Source of the DNA: Trichocoleus desertorum NBK24
GTDB lineage: Bacteria; Cyanobacteriota; Cyanobacteriia; FACHB-46
Direction of reading: 5' to 3'
Assembly: GCF_030409055.1 (NCBI RefSeq)
Contig: NZ_CP116619.1
Coordinates: forward strand, 5,223,969-5,287,968
DNA: 64,000 bases
Part shown: positions 9,391 through 18,733 of the stretch, in pieces
How the letters are laid out: every line of letters begins with the position of its first letter
Numbering within the stretch: position 1 is the stretch's first letter
Made by a program: the position numbers and the translations under genes
Notes under the pieces: generated by a model
Told to the model about the DNA's origin: nothing
Databases searched by the model: none
What the model saw: the letters and a program-made list of their open reading frames with translations, nothing else

Positions 9391-9479
9391 CAACCTAACA
9401 ACCGTAAGCGCAGCGGACTGTTGCAAACCGCTGATATTGGGGCAAAGTTTTTGGTAACCGCTGACCACGAACGTTAGCT
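9391..9479 (+). other. attC-like integron recombination site candidate
   Basis: An 89-bp imperfect palindrome begins 6 bp after the nuclease-like gene. The left end, AGCAACCTAAC (9389-9399), contains ACCTAAC, a match to the attC R'' consensus RYYYAAC. The right end AACGTTAGCT (9470-9479) resembles R' (GTTRRRY) with one mismatch. Inner arms pair as GCAGCGG (9410-9416) with CCGCTG (9458-9463), and the right arm read in reverse complement (AGCAAGCTAACG...CGT...CAGCGG) tracks the left arm with small bulges, as in folded single-strand attC sites. About 40 bp lies between the arms. No integrase is in the window. The remaining bases to 9647 hold nothing recognisable. A plain hairpin terminator is less likely because no U-run follows. 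Confidence 0.5.
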
Positions 9480-9647
9480 TGCTTCGTTGATCTATATCTA
9501 TACTGTCGAATCACTGAGCAATCAGCAAGAGCATTAGGCATCCGTGGTTTAGGAAACTTATCTAATCCTTAATGATTCGATATCCTTTGTGAAGTTTATG
9601 TTTGAAGGTTGTCGGTTGGTGTTCAACAAACTGGTAAGATTTGGGCC

Positions 9648-10728
<1,081 letters not shown>

Positions 10729-10773
10729 TTAGCTCAGCAAAGATAAGTTGTACAGAATACATTTTTATAAAAA

Positions 10774-10820
10774 ATAAAAATCACCAGCCAGAGTTGTAAA
10801 AACAACATCTTGACTGGTGA
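10774..10820 (-). terminator. Rho-independent terminator of desB
   Basis: On the minus strand TCACCAGTCA pairs with TGGCTGGTGA around an inner GTTGT/ACAAC arm, followed by TTTTTATTTTTT. It sits 38 bp after the desB stop codon and fits a terminator for that gene. Confidence 0.75.
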
Positions 10821-10857
10821 CAGAAATTACAAAAATTTTGCAGTAATAGAGAGCGAT

Positions 10858-11907
10858 TTAGATCTTTTTGGTAGGAGTTTGGTAATAAACTTTACTACCC
10901 TGATCAGGGACGAAGTAACAGGTTTGGTAAGAGCGCCACAAAGATTTCCAGATAGGTTCTTGAGAAGATCGATAATGTTCTCCTAAAACAGGCTTAATGG
11001 CTTCTGTAGCCTCCTTTAAGTGGTAGTGAGGAATTGTGATAAAGACATGATGGGCAACATGAGTGCCAATGTTGTGATGGATAAAATTGAAAATGCCGTA
11101 GTCGCGATCGATGGTAGAGAGAGCACCTTTGAGGAAATACCAATCTTTGCCTCGATACCAGGGAATATCAGCATCGGTGTGATGTAGAAAGGTGACTAAA
11201 TCAAGCCATACAACAAAGACGACATAGGGCATGAGATAGTACTTGAACAGAAACCCAAAGCCATAATGCACACCCAAACCTACCAAAAAGGCGAGCATCA
11301 CTGACAAACAAATGGTGCTGGTGAGGACTGCACGTCTCTCATGAGGCCGAAACAAGGGGCTGTCGGGGAGAAAGTGAGACCCTTGTTTTCCGGGCGATCG
11401 CCGGAACAGATACAATGGGTAGACAAACAAAATCAAGTGAAATCGAGCAAATCTCTCGTACCAAGGCATGTTATCGTAGTAGCCCTCGGTAACGGGATAC
11501 CAGCTCTCATCGGTTTCTATATTACCAGTGTTGGCGTGGTGCGTGCGGTGACTGATGCGCCAACCGTGATAAGGCACCAAAATGGGGGTGTGGCTGAGGT
11601 GCCCAACTAGATTGTTTAGCCAGCGGTAGCGAGAGAAAGATCCATGACCGCAATCGTGTCCAATGACAAATAGCGCCCAAAACATCGTGCCTTGCATTAA
11701 CCAGAAGCAAGGGAAAAACCAGGCGCTATCAATGCGGGCTGCCAGCCAATAGAGGCCCGCCACGATGCCAAGGTCTAGGAAAAAGTAGGAGAGCGATCGC
11801 CAAAGGTTTGATTGAAAACAGTGGCCTGGGATAGCCGATCGGACATCTTGAAGCGTAAAAGGTAGAACTTCACGCGCAGGAGGACGAGTAGTTAAGTTAG
11901 AGGTCAC
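10858..11907 (-). CDS. desB: Omega-3 acyl-lipid desaturase
   Basis: A membrane di-iron enzyme that inserts the omega-3 (delta-15) double bond into membrane lipid acyl chains with reduced ferredoxin, important in cold acclimation. The three His boxes are present: HDCGH (about residues 84-88), HRTHH (about 120) and HVAHH (about 290), with hydrophobic pairs of membrane spans between them. HDCGHGSF, LVPYHGWRISHRTHH and ETDESWYPV favour omega-3 DesB over delta-12 DesA. The frame is open to 12192, but that extension overlaps the divergent ferredoxin gene and looks non-coding. The GTG at 11907 gives 349 aa, close to known DesB lengths, though no strong Shine-Dalgarno sequence precedes it. The divergent ferredoxin 210 bp away is a natural electron-donor partner. 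Confidence 0.9.
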   Translation of the reverse strand: MTSNLTTRPPAREVLPFTLQDVRSAIPGHCFQSNLWRSLSYFFLDLGIVAGLYWLAARIDSAWFFPCFWLMQGTMFWALFVIGHDCGHGSFSRYRWLNNLVGHLSHTPILVPYHGWRISHRTHHANTGNIETDESWYPVTEGYYDNMPWYERFARFHLILFVYPLYLFRRSPGKQGSHFLPDSPLFRPHERRAVLTSTICLSVMLAFLVGLGVHYGFGFLFKYYLMPYVVFVVWLDLVTFLHHTDADIPWYRGKDWYFLKGALSTIDRDYGIFNFIHHNIGTHVAHHVFITIPHYHLKEATEAIKPVLGEHYRSSQEPIWKSLWRSYQTCYFVPDQGSKVYYQTPTKKI

Positions 11908-12117
11908 GTTTTCGCAGTTATTGAATGAGATAGCAAAATATAGGGCAGCTGCACGAATGGTTTGACCTGAGTCGCATCCAGCACCTGCCCATAGCTGCAT
12001 TATTGTAGGGCTTAATGTTATGTAATGAGTAGGGGAAAGCGCTGAAATCCTGTGTTCTTTAAGAGTTAACTTAGGGAGTAGCAAGATACAAGAACTTTTG
12101 GAGCCAGACCAGAGACT

Positions 12118-12459
12118 ATGGCTATTTATCAAGTGCGATTGATTAACCCAGATACCAACCTGGATCGCGCGATCGCTGTACCCAATGATCAATACATCCT
12201 AGACATCGCGGAGGAGGCTGGAATCCGCTTGCCCTCTGGGTGCAAGCAAGGAGAATGCTCTGCTTGTGTTGCCAAGCTGGTGAGTGGCGAAGTTGACCAA
12301 AGTGAGCAAAAATTTTTGCGGCATGAAGAAGTGCAAGCTGGGTATATAGTCACTTGCGTGACTTATCCTTTATCTGACTGCACCTTGCACACTCATCAGG
12401 AAAAAGTACTCTATCAGTCATCGCTCTATCTCAAGCCTGACTCCATCAAACCCGAATAG
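12118..12459 (+). CDS. Plant-type [2Fe-2S] ferredoxin
   Basis: A 113-aa soluble electron carrier. The cluster ligands are the pattern C-x4-C-x2-C in GCKQGECSACVAKL (about residues 41-49) plus a fourth Cys in GYIVTCVTYP (about 79). The protein has a C-terminal extension of about 15 residues after the usual fold (QEKVLYQSSLYLKPDS), and the acidic surface is less marked than in the main photosynthetic PetF, which suggests a minor or specialised isoform. It is divergent from desB, and desaturases need reduced ferredoxin, so a dedicated donor role is a reasonable inference. The ATG at 12118 is the only plausible start. Confidence 0.92.
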   Translation: MAIYQVRLINPDTNLDRAIAVPNDQYILDIAEEAGIRLPSGCKQGECSACVAKLVSGEVDQSEQKFLRHEEVQAGYIVTCVTYPLSDCTLHTHQEKVLYQSSLYLKPDSIKPE

Positions 12460-12489
12460 ATCTGCTGATTTCCTTACCGCAGGCTTTTA

Positions 12490-12515
12490 GCTGAGCTTAG
12501 AGGCTGAGCTTAGAG
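12490..12515. repeat. 13-bp perfect tandem duplication across a stop codon
   Basis: GCTGAGCTTAGAG occurs twice head to tail (12490-12502 and 12503-12515). The right-hand copy contains the stop codon (TAA on the minus strand, 12510-12512) of the adjacent gene. Confidence 0.9.
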
Positions 12516-13016
12516 ATTGACACACAATTCTTGCTCCATTCTTCGCTTTGCTTGTTGAGTCCAAGCTTCAGTGGCAAGAGAACGGCTGGTAATGTTGAAA
12601 GTTACCGGATGAGGTGGCTCCTCGACTCCAGAAATCAAGCCTTTGGCTTTGACTAAGCTGACTATCCAGGGCAAAAACTCTAAAATTTCTTCTGGCAGTA
12701 CAGTCAACTCAAAGTACCATTTCCGATTCAAACCGCGGCAAGACGGCCCTTTTCTGGCGACTGAGATCTCACCTGCTCCCCTGTTGATGGTCAGTCGCAG
12801 AATGAAAGGCCGCTCCGACTGCAAGGCATCTGGTGCTGTGTAAGCGTAGATGTTGACGTAGTTCAAATGTTGGCTATCATCAGTCCAAGAGGCAACTAAA
12901 GAGCTACTGTTGTAAGAACTGCCACTGATCTTCACAGGGACACTCATTTCAGCAACAAATAGAGAGTAAAACTCCTGTCTCAAGTTAGAAATGATCCGGA
13001 TTGTTTCTGGCGTCAC
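12510..13016 (-). CDS. Conserved hypothetical protein, 168 aa
   Basis: I do not recognise the family. The protein is soluble, without signal peptide or membrane span. It starts with GTG (TPETIRIISNLRQEFYSLF), has a central beta-rich part (ILRLTINRGAGEISVARKG, RKWYFELTVLPEEILEFLPWIVSLV) and a basic C-terminal helix (AWTQQAKRRMEQEL). The regular amphipathic strands, codon use and proximity to rpsU suggest a real cyanobacterial gene. It converges with the ferredoxin gene. Confidence 0.6.
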   Translation of the reverse strand: MTPETIRIISNLRQEFYSLFVAEMSVPVKISGSSYNSSSLVASWTDDSQHLNYVNIYAYTAPDALQSERPFILRLTINRGAGEISVARKGPSCRGLNRKWYFELTVLPEEILEFLPWIVSLVKAKGLISGVEEPPHPVTFNITSRSLATEAWTQQAKRRMEQELCVNL

Positions 13017-13076
13017 AGTTGCTGTACCTCTATTATCTCGTTGCTTGTGGCTCTTTAATTCGTCGCCAACAAACAG

Positions 13077-13268
13077 TTATCTGGAATGAGAACGCTGTTT
13101 ACGCTGTCTGTGTTTCGCCAAAGTCTTACGTTTTTCTTTCTCTAGCGGCGTTTCAAAGTGCCGCTTTTTCTTCATATCTTGGAAGATACCTGCTTTAGAA
13201 ACTTGCCGCTTAAATCGGCGTAAAGCAGACTCGATGCCTTCGTTTTCGCCCAAAACCACTTGAGCCAT
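13077..13268 (-). CDS. rpsU: 30S ribosomal protein S21
   Basis: A very basic 63-aa protein of the small ribosomal subunit, involved in initiation. [27 protein letters not shown] is the family N terminus, followed by [16 protein letters not shown] and an Arg/Lys-rich tail. It lies 120 bp downstream of an RNA-binding protein gene in the same direction, an arrangement known in other cyanobacteria (rbpA-rpsU), where cold induces the pair. A terminator sits between the two, so rpsU may be read through or have its own promoter. Confidence 0.95.
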   Translation of the reverse strand: MAQVVLGENEGIESALRRFKRQVSKAGIFQDMKKKRHFETPLEKEKRKTLAKHRQRKQRSHSR

Positions 13269-13312
13269 CTTTAGTCCTCCCCGTCTGAATCGTCAACGGC
13301 TAAACAGTAAAC

Positions 13313-13361
13313 AAAAAAGTCTCTAGCAGAATAGAGCACTTGCCTTGATCTGCCAGAGACT
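13313..13361 (-). terminator. Hairpin terminator between rbp and rpsU
   Basis: On the minus strand AGTCTCTGGCAGA pairs with TCTGCTAGAGACT (one mismatch), followed directly by TTTTTT. It lies 28 bp after the rbp stop codon and 45 bp before the rpsU start, so it should terminate or attenuate the rbp transcript ahead of rpsU. Confidence 0.85.
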
Positions 13362-13388
13362 CTAAATTTTTAAGTTGAAGCTGATGGT

Positions 13389-13703
13389 TTAATAACGGCG
13401 ATCGCTACGACGGTTATTACCCCAACCACCGCCACCACCACCGCTGGAAGAGCTTCTATCTTCGCGGGGTTTTGCTTTGTTCACTTTGAGGTCACGCCCC
13501 ATCCATTCTGCGCCATCAAGCGCTTCAATAGCAGCAGCTTCTTCTGCTTCTGTGCCCATTTCTACGAATGCAAACCCCCGAACACGACCTGTTTCGCGAT
13601 CAGTGGGCAGCTGAACCCGGTTAACAGTGCCGTATTCTGCAAATGCATGCTTGAGGTCTTCTTGGGTAACCTCGTAAGACAGATTACCAACGTAAATCGA
13701 CAT
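13389..13703 (-). CDS. rbp: Glycine-rich RRM RNA-binding protein
   Basis: A single RNA-recognition motif spans residues 1-80: RNP2 is SIYVGNLSYEV (about 2-12) and RNP1 is RGFAFVEM (about 41-48), with the aromatic RNA-contacting residues in place. A short Gly/Ser/Arg tail (SSSSGGGGGGWGNNRRSDRRY) follows. Such 100-aa proteins are cyanobacterial RNA chaperones, many cold-induced. The roughly 180-bp leader before the next gene could hold a temperature-responsive 5' region, but no specific element is recognised. It is followed by a terminator and then rpsU. Confidence 0.94.
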   Translation of the reverse strand: MSIYVGNLSYEVTQEDLKHAFAEYGTVNRVQLPTDRETGRVRGFAFVEMGTEAEEAAAIEALDGAEWMGRDLKVNKAKPREDRSSSSGGGGGGWGNNRRSDRRY

Positions 13704-13887
13704 GAATTATCTCCAAAATCAAAGAATGTAGAGAAGTTAGATCCGGAGAAACACTTGTCGGTAAAACAAAAGCGGGTTTCAAAGCCGAAAATAATCCTTA
13801 CCCTGTGACTATAGCATAGCGATTCAGAAGGATGGGGTGTAAATCTGGCAAATGGTGGAAATTTAGCTAAAATTTTCTCTGATTGTA

Positions 13888-15534
13888 TCAATTTTGACAA
13901 GTATTTGATGGATGTGGAATGTTCGCTGAAAAGATCCTTAAATAATTCATGGAATAGTCAAGATCTGCTTGTTTTTGAGTTTGGTTCCAATGCAAGGTTT
14001 GCTCCAGCAATTGCAGTACACGGGGTAAAGCAGCTTGAGCAGCATCAGAATTTAGGAAGCTAAGTCGAGTGCGGCGGCATAACATGTCAGAGGCACTCCG
14101 GGCCGATTCATATCTTGCACCATAGATTACTTCAGCTTCCAAGTAAGGATAGTTCTCTGCCAAGCGCTGCCCATATCCCGCCAGCGCTAATTCAGCCACT
14201 AAAACAGCCTGATCACCATAAGCATGATTGAGATGACTCGCGACATCCAGTGCCAAACCATAGGCGCTTTGTAACTGCACGTCTCCTTGAGGGGAGTAAT
14301 TCTCTGCTCCTACTAGCTTGAGGGTTTCGGTTTGAGAGGGGCGATCGCAGTTGAGGTTGCCTAATGTCAGTGCGGCATTGACGGCATCTAAAGCCATCTT
14401 GCGATAGGTTGTCCACTTGCCACCTGTGATAGTAAGCAACCCCGACGCACTAATGTTGATCACATGGTCACGAGATAGTTTGGCAGTATCGGCAGCTTTA
14501 GGATCAGAGACAAGGGGACGCAATCCTGACCAAGCCGCTCGGACATCTGCTTGCGTGACAGGGATGGAGAAGTACTTTTGCAAATGACGCAGAATGTACT
14601 CTATCTCTTCCTGAGTGGCTAGTGGCTGATCTGACAGCGTGGCGGAATTGTCCGTGGTGCCGACCAACGTATGTTCTAGCCAAGGCAAAATGAATAGGAC
14701 TCGACCATCCTCGGTTTTGGGGATCAATATCCCGGTGGTAGGTAGTGAGAATTGCTGAGCGAGCACGAGATGCACGCCAGAACTTAACTGCAACATGGGA
14801 GTAGCCTTCGGTTCATCCAACTGGCGAATCGTATCGGCAAACGGGCCAGTGGCATTGATCACAACTTTGGCCACTATTTCCCAACTGTCTCCGCTGAGGC
14901 GATCGCGCACAGTGGCACCGCAAAGTTTACCGTTGGCTTGATTTAATGCCACTACTTCTATATGATTCGCGACTACTGCCCCTGATTCAGCAGCGGTGAG
15001 TGCTAAAGCCACATTCAGCCGAGCGTCGTTGAATTGCCCATCATAATAGAGAACGCCGCCCCACAATCTTTTAGATCTCAACATGGGCAAGCGATCGCGG
15101 ATCTCCTTGGCACTGAGAAATTGGCTAGGAGCTAGGTTTGCTTTTCCGGCAAGGGCGTCATACAACTTCAGCCCGGCGAAGAAGTACGGGATTTGCAGCG
15201 GGTTGTACAGCGGCATGACAATGGGTAAAGGCTGGCTGAGGTGAGGCGCAATCTTTAATAAGACTGCCCGTTCCTTCAGGGCATCACGGACTAAATTAAA
15301 CTGACTGCGATCGCGCCGCAATACTGCCTGCTCTAGATAACGCACCCCACCATGAATTAACTTAGTGCTACGGCTACTGGTTCCAGCCGCAAAGTCATCT
15401 CGCTCTACGAGCGCTACTTTCAGTTTGCGAGTGGCGGCATCTAGGGCAATTCCAGTTCCGGTTGCACCACCCCCAATGATGAGCAAATCAAAAGCTTCAG
15501 ACTGTAAGCGGGCGACGTGCTCTTCTCGGTTCAT
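13888..15534 (-). CDS. glpD: FAD-dependent glycerol-3-phosphate dehydrogenase
   Basis: Oxidises sn-glycerol-3-phosphate to dihydroxyacetone phosphate and passes electrons to quinone at the membrane. The Rossmann FAD motif is at the start (FDLLIIGGGATGTGIALDAA, about residues 15-35), then the family block GTSSRSTKLIHGGVRYLEQ (about 51-69), a DAO fold with ATGPFADTI and GGKWTTYRKMA, and a C-terminal helical DAO_C domain. At 548 aa it has the usual length. The ATG at 15534 is the only start near the FAD motif. A 15-bp tandem repeat lies directly upstream. Confidence 0.94.
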   Translation of the reverse strand: MNREEHVARLQSEAFDLLIIGGGATGTGIALDAATRKLKVALVERDDFAAGTSSRSTKLIHGGVRYLEQAVLRRDRSQFNLVRDALKERAVLLKIAPHLSQPLPIVMPLYNPLQIPYFFAGLKLYDALAGKANLAPSQFLSAKEIRDRLPMLRSKRLWGGVLYYDGQFNDARLNVALALTAAESGAVVANHIEVVALNQANGKLCGATVRDRLSGDSWEIVAKVVINATGPFADTIRQLDEPKATPMLQLSSGVHLVLAQQFSLPTTGILIPKTEDGRVLFILPWLEHTLVGTTDNSATLSDQPLATQEEIEYILRHLQKYFSIPVTQADVRAAWSGLRPLVSDPKAADTAKLSRDHVINISASGLLTITGGKWTTYRKMALDAVNAALTLGNLNCDRPSQTETLKLVGAENYSPQGDVQLQSAYGLALDVASHLNHAYGDQAVLVAELALAGYGQRLAENYPYLEAEVIYGARYESARSASDMLCRRTRLSFLNSDAAQAALPRVLQLLEQTLHWNQTQKQADLDYSMNYLRIFSANIPHPSNTCQN

Positions 15535-15568
15535 GCGGGGCTTAGAATGTGAGTTTGGTCTGAATGGC

Positions 15569-15612
15569 CTGTGGTTTGAATGAACTGCGGTTTGAATAAA
15601 CTGTGATTGAGT
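15569..15612. repeat. Degenerate 15-bp tandem repeats upstream of glpD
   Basis: CTGTGGTTTGAATGA (15569-15583) and ACTGCGGTTTGAATA (15584-15598) are adjacent near-copies, followed by a shorter partial copy (ACTGTGATTGAG, from 15600). They occupy the glpD to membrane-protein intergenic space. Function unknown; replication slippage is the simplest explanation. Confidence 0.7.
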
Positions 15613-15674
15613 CAGGCTGACTGACTGTTTGTGCTAACTGTTTTGACCGTCGTCAGCCTTAAGGAAACTGCTGC

Positions 15675-16232
15675 ATGTTGTCGATCGCTTGGATGATGTT
15701 TTTGCTTTTCTTTCCTGCCTGCCTAGGATTATTGTGGCAGGTGATTGAGGGAGATGAATTATCGACTCAGTTGTTGGCGCTCGGCATTTTGTTGCTTTGT
15801 GTCGATCAAGCCCGCATGGCAGTTGTAGATCTAGCGCAGGTAGCCAAGGCACAGCAACAAAGTCCAGATGCTCGGCTGAAGCGTTTTTACCAAGCCACGG
15901 TCAGCACCATTGCCCTAGAACTATTGGGCTTTTATGCCGCTACCCTTTGGCTGGGTTGGGGATCGATCGTGATCTTGTTGAGTCAAATCTGGTTCAATCT
16001 ATGGGCAGGGATTCAACTCCACCCGGCTGAAAAAGTAACCATCCAAACATGGGGCATCCCTCAACGGATTCCGGTCTTAGGCGCTGATGCGATCGCTCTA
16101 GTTTTGGTCAGTTTGTGGATGCTAAAAATTGCGCCACTCGCGATCGCCACCGGACTATTGGGGCTGGTAATCCTTTATGGCTGGATGAAGTATGGATTAT
16201 CTACTCAGTCAGTCGGCGAAGTTTCTAGATAA
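15675..16232 (+). CDS. Conserved membrane protein, 185 aa
   Basis: Family not recognised. There are about five hydrophobic segments: residues 3-22, 31-50, 77-108 (possibly a pair), 135-150 and 152-168. A short polar loop (AKAQQQSPDARLKRFYQ) follows the second span. The ATG at 15675 has AAGGAA about 9 bases upstream. It stands alone, divergent from glpD and upstream of infC in the same direction. No catalytic motif is evident; a structural or regulatory membrane role is possible. Confidence 0.65.
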   Translation: MLSIAWMMFLLFFPACLGLLWQVIEGDELSTQLLALGILLLCVDQARMAVVDLAQVAKAQQQSPDARLKRFYQATVSTIALELLGFYAATLWLGWGSIVILLSQIWFNLWAGIQLHPAEKVTIQTWGIPQRIPVLGADAIALVLVSLWMLKIAPLAIATGLLGLVILYGWMKYGLSTQSVGEVSR

Positions 16233-16299
16233 AGCAGCATCAAGCTTAAGAGAATCAGCGATCGCCTGCCACCTGAGGGAGTGATGTGTTAAGTTGAAG

Positions 16300-16324
16300 A
16301 TACTTGTTTAAGTTAAACAAGTAT
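16300..16324 (+). promoter_or_regulatory. 25-bp near-perfect palindrome upstream of infC
   Basis: ATACTTGTTTA (16300-16310) and its reverse complement TAAACAAGTAT (16314-16324) flank a 3-base centre. The palindrome ends 29 bp before the proposed infC start. It could be an operator dimer site or a hairpin in the infC leader. IF3 synthesis is autoregulated in other bacteria, so a leader structure would be plausible. Confidence 0.55.
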
Positions 16325-16352
16325 TGACCTACTTTAGAGTTTAGAGGAACTT

Positions 16353-16844
16353 ATTATCGTAGCCCAGAAACAGCTAATTAACCGTCAAATCACGTCCCCT
16401 CAGGTCTTCCTAATTGACCATGAAAACAACAATCGTGGTTTGATCGATACCAACGAAGCTTTAAGACTGGCTGAGAGTTTAGAGCTTGACCTAGTAGTGG
16501 TCTCGCAGGGTAAGGACGCTCCAGTCGCTAAAATTTTAAATTACGGCAAGCTGCAATATCAACAGAAGAAGCGGCAGAGCCAGGGTTCGCGCCCAACCGT
16601 CAAAGAAGTCAGGCTTCGTCCGAATGTGGGCTTGTCTGATTACAAGCTACGGATTGATAATGCTATAGAGTGGTTGGGTAAAGGCGACTCAGTTAAGTTC
16701 ATGATTCGTCTGCGGGGTCGAGAAAATCAATTTCGCGATCGCGCTGGTGACTTGCTAGATCGTATTGCAGCAGACCTCAGTCAAGTTGGTAAAGTACAGT
16801 CGCTTGATAAACGGTCACTGATTGTTCAGGTCGTTCCTGCCTAG
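16353..16844 (+). CDS. infC: Translation initiation factor IF-3, ATT start
   Basis: Binds the 30S subunit and checks start-codon pairing. The domains are IF3_N (INRQITSPQVFLID, GLIDTNEALRLAESLELDLVVVS), linker (KILNYGKLQYQQKKRQ) and IF3_C (VKEVRLRPNVGLSDYKLRIDNAIEWLGKGDSVKF, RGRENQFRD). The N-terminal family sequence VAQKQLINRQI is in frame upstream of the first TTG at 16440, but no ATG, GTG or TTG opens it. The codon at 16353 is ATT, preceded by AGAGGAAC a few bases upstream; the next codon, ATC, is an alternative. ATT starts are known for infC of E. coli, where IF3 represses its own mRNA through this codon. With this start the protein is 163 aa. Confidence 0.92.
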   Translation: MIVAQKQLINRQITSPQVFLIDHENNNRGLIDTNEALRLAESLELDLVVVSQGKDAPVAKILNYGKLQYQQKKRQSQGSRPTVKEVRLRPNVGLSDYKLRIDNAIEWLGKGDSVKFMIRLRGRENQFRDRAGDLLDRIAADLSQVGKVQSLDKRSLIVQVVPA

Positions 16845-16855
16845 ACCTGTCTAGA
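16836..16855. repeat. 10-bp tandem duplication across the infC stop codon
   Basis: CCTGCCTAGA (16836-16845, containing the TAG stop at 16842-16844) is followed directly by CCTGTCTAGA (16846-16855); 9 of 10 positions match. Confidence 0.8.
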
Positions 16856-16877
16856 GGCTTAGGAATAATTTTTGGTC

Positions 16878-16912
16878 GTAGGGGCACCCGTAAGAGGGAC
16901 CCCTACTGTTTT
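16878..16912 (+). terminator. Rho-independent terminator of infC
   Basis: GTAGGGGCACCC pairs with GGGACCCCTAC (16896-16906) around a short GTAAGA loop and is followed by GTTTTA. It lies 33 bp after the infC stop codon, in the convergent gap to por. Confidence 0.85.
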
Positions 16913-16945
16913 ATGTGTAGATAGGCAATGCCGCACGGTGTTCCG

Positions 16946-17950
<1,005 letters not shown>

Positions 17951-18193
17951 CTAGGATCTCATACCAGTGAACCCGCGATGCTTATTTCTCGATTGGTTGT
18001 TAAGGGGACTGCTCGACAGAAAATTGGCCGATCGCGATCGCTGGAATTAAGTTCTCATGCGGTTTGTAGACAGAAATGAATGATTGAAAAGCTTAGTATT
18101 TAGCTCGTTGCTGAATATAAAGGTTTGTGTGGATCTATTAAGTGCTAGGGCAAACCGTTCCGATGGGTCTTTAAGCCGAACTAGGTAGAAAAA

Positions 18194-18733
18194 TCAGATT
18201 TGCAGGGCGAAGCTATCCCGGCGGTGGAAGTCAGCTTCTGGCCCCGTGTGAGCCAAAGCCCAGTAAGTGACCTCATTCTCTTTGGTTTTAACCACTGCGG
18301 TAATCGCTACTTCCAAAGGTTGCTCGTCAGGTACGATCGCCGCCAAATTTAACTCAAGCGAGAGGGATAATGTTGCTGGTTGCGCCTCTATTGCAAAGGG
18401 CCGCACTGTAAAAGCTGTCTCCTCTTGCATCCCTCGGCGATAGCCCTCGAAGCGATACATATTCCAGTCACCAGACGGGGAAAGATTAAACTCCCAGTAA
18501 CGATCGCTATCCTGTTGTCCTAGAAAGAACTCGAAACAGGTCTCCTGCCACAGCTCATGTTTACGAGTGGGTTGGCTTGAGGGAGGGGCGATCGCAATTT
18601 TAGACAGATCGCCAGAGAGTGCATAACGGATATAGAGTCTCTGTGCTTGACGAGTAAGAGTACCTGTAATCTGGAGATTTGGAGGTGAATTGGTATCAGG
18701 AAAGGGTTGTAGAGAGAAAGCTTGGCTATTCAT
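18194..18733 (-). CDS. DOMON-like domain protein
   Basis: A 179-aa beta-rich protein of the cyanobacterial DOMON-like group. Typical segments are LWQETCFEFFLGQQDSDRYWEFNLSPSGDWNMYRFEGYRRGM and EVTYWALAHTGPEADFHRRDSF. No signal peptide, so probably cytoplasmic. DOMON folds bind heme or sugars, but no ligand residue can be assigned. The start overlaps the stop of the upstream kinase gene by 4 bp (ATGA), so the two are translationally coupled and may act on related carbohydrate substrates (inference). Confidence 0.8.
   Translation of the reverse strand: MNSQAFSLQPFPDTNSPPNLQITGTLTRQAQRLYIRYALSGDLSKIAIAPPSSQPTRKHELWQETCFEFFLGQQDSDRYWEFNLSPSGDWNMYRFEGYRRGMQEETAFTVRPFAIEAQPATLSLSLELNLAAIVPDEQPLEVAITAVVKTKENEVTYWALAHTGPEADFHRRDSFALQI

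Noticed and set aside
9391-9479. Interpretation of the palindrome as a simple terminator
   Set aside because: No U-run follows and the arms are 40 bases apart; the terminal CTAAC/GTTAG and bulged arms fit attC better, though not conclusively.
11908-12192. N-terminal extension of the desaturase frame
   Set aside because: It overlaps the divergent ferredoxin start, looks non-coding, and would make DesB about 95 residues longer than its family.
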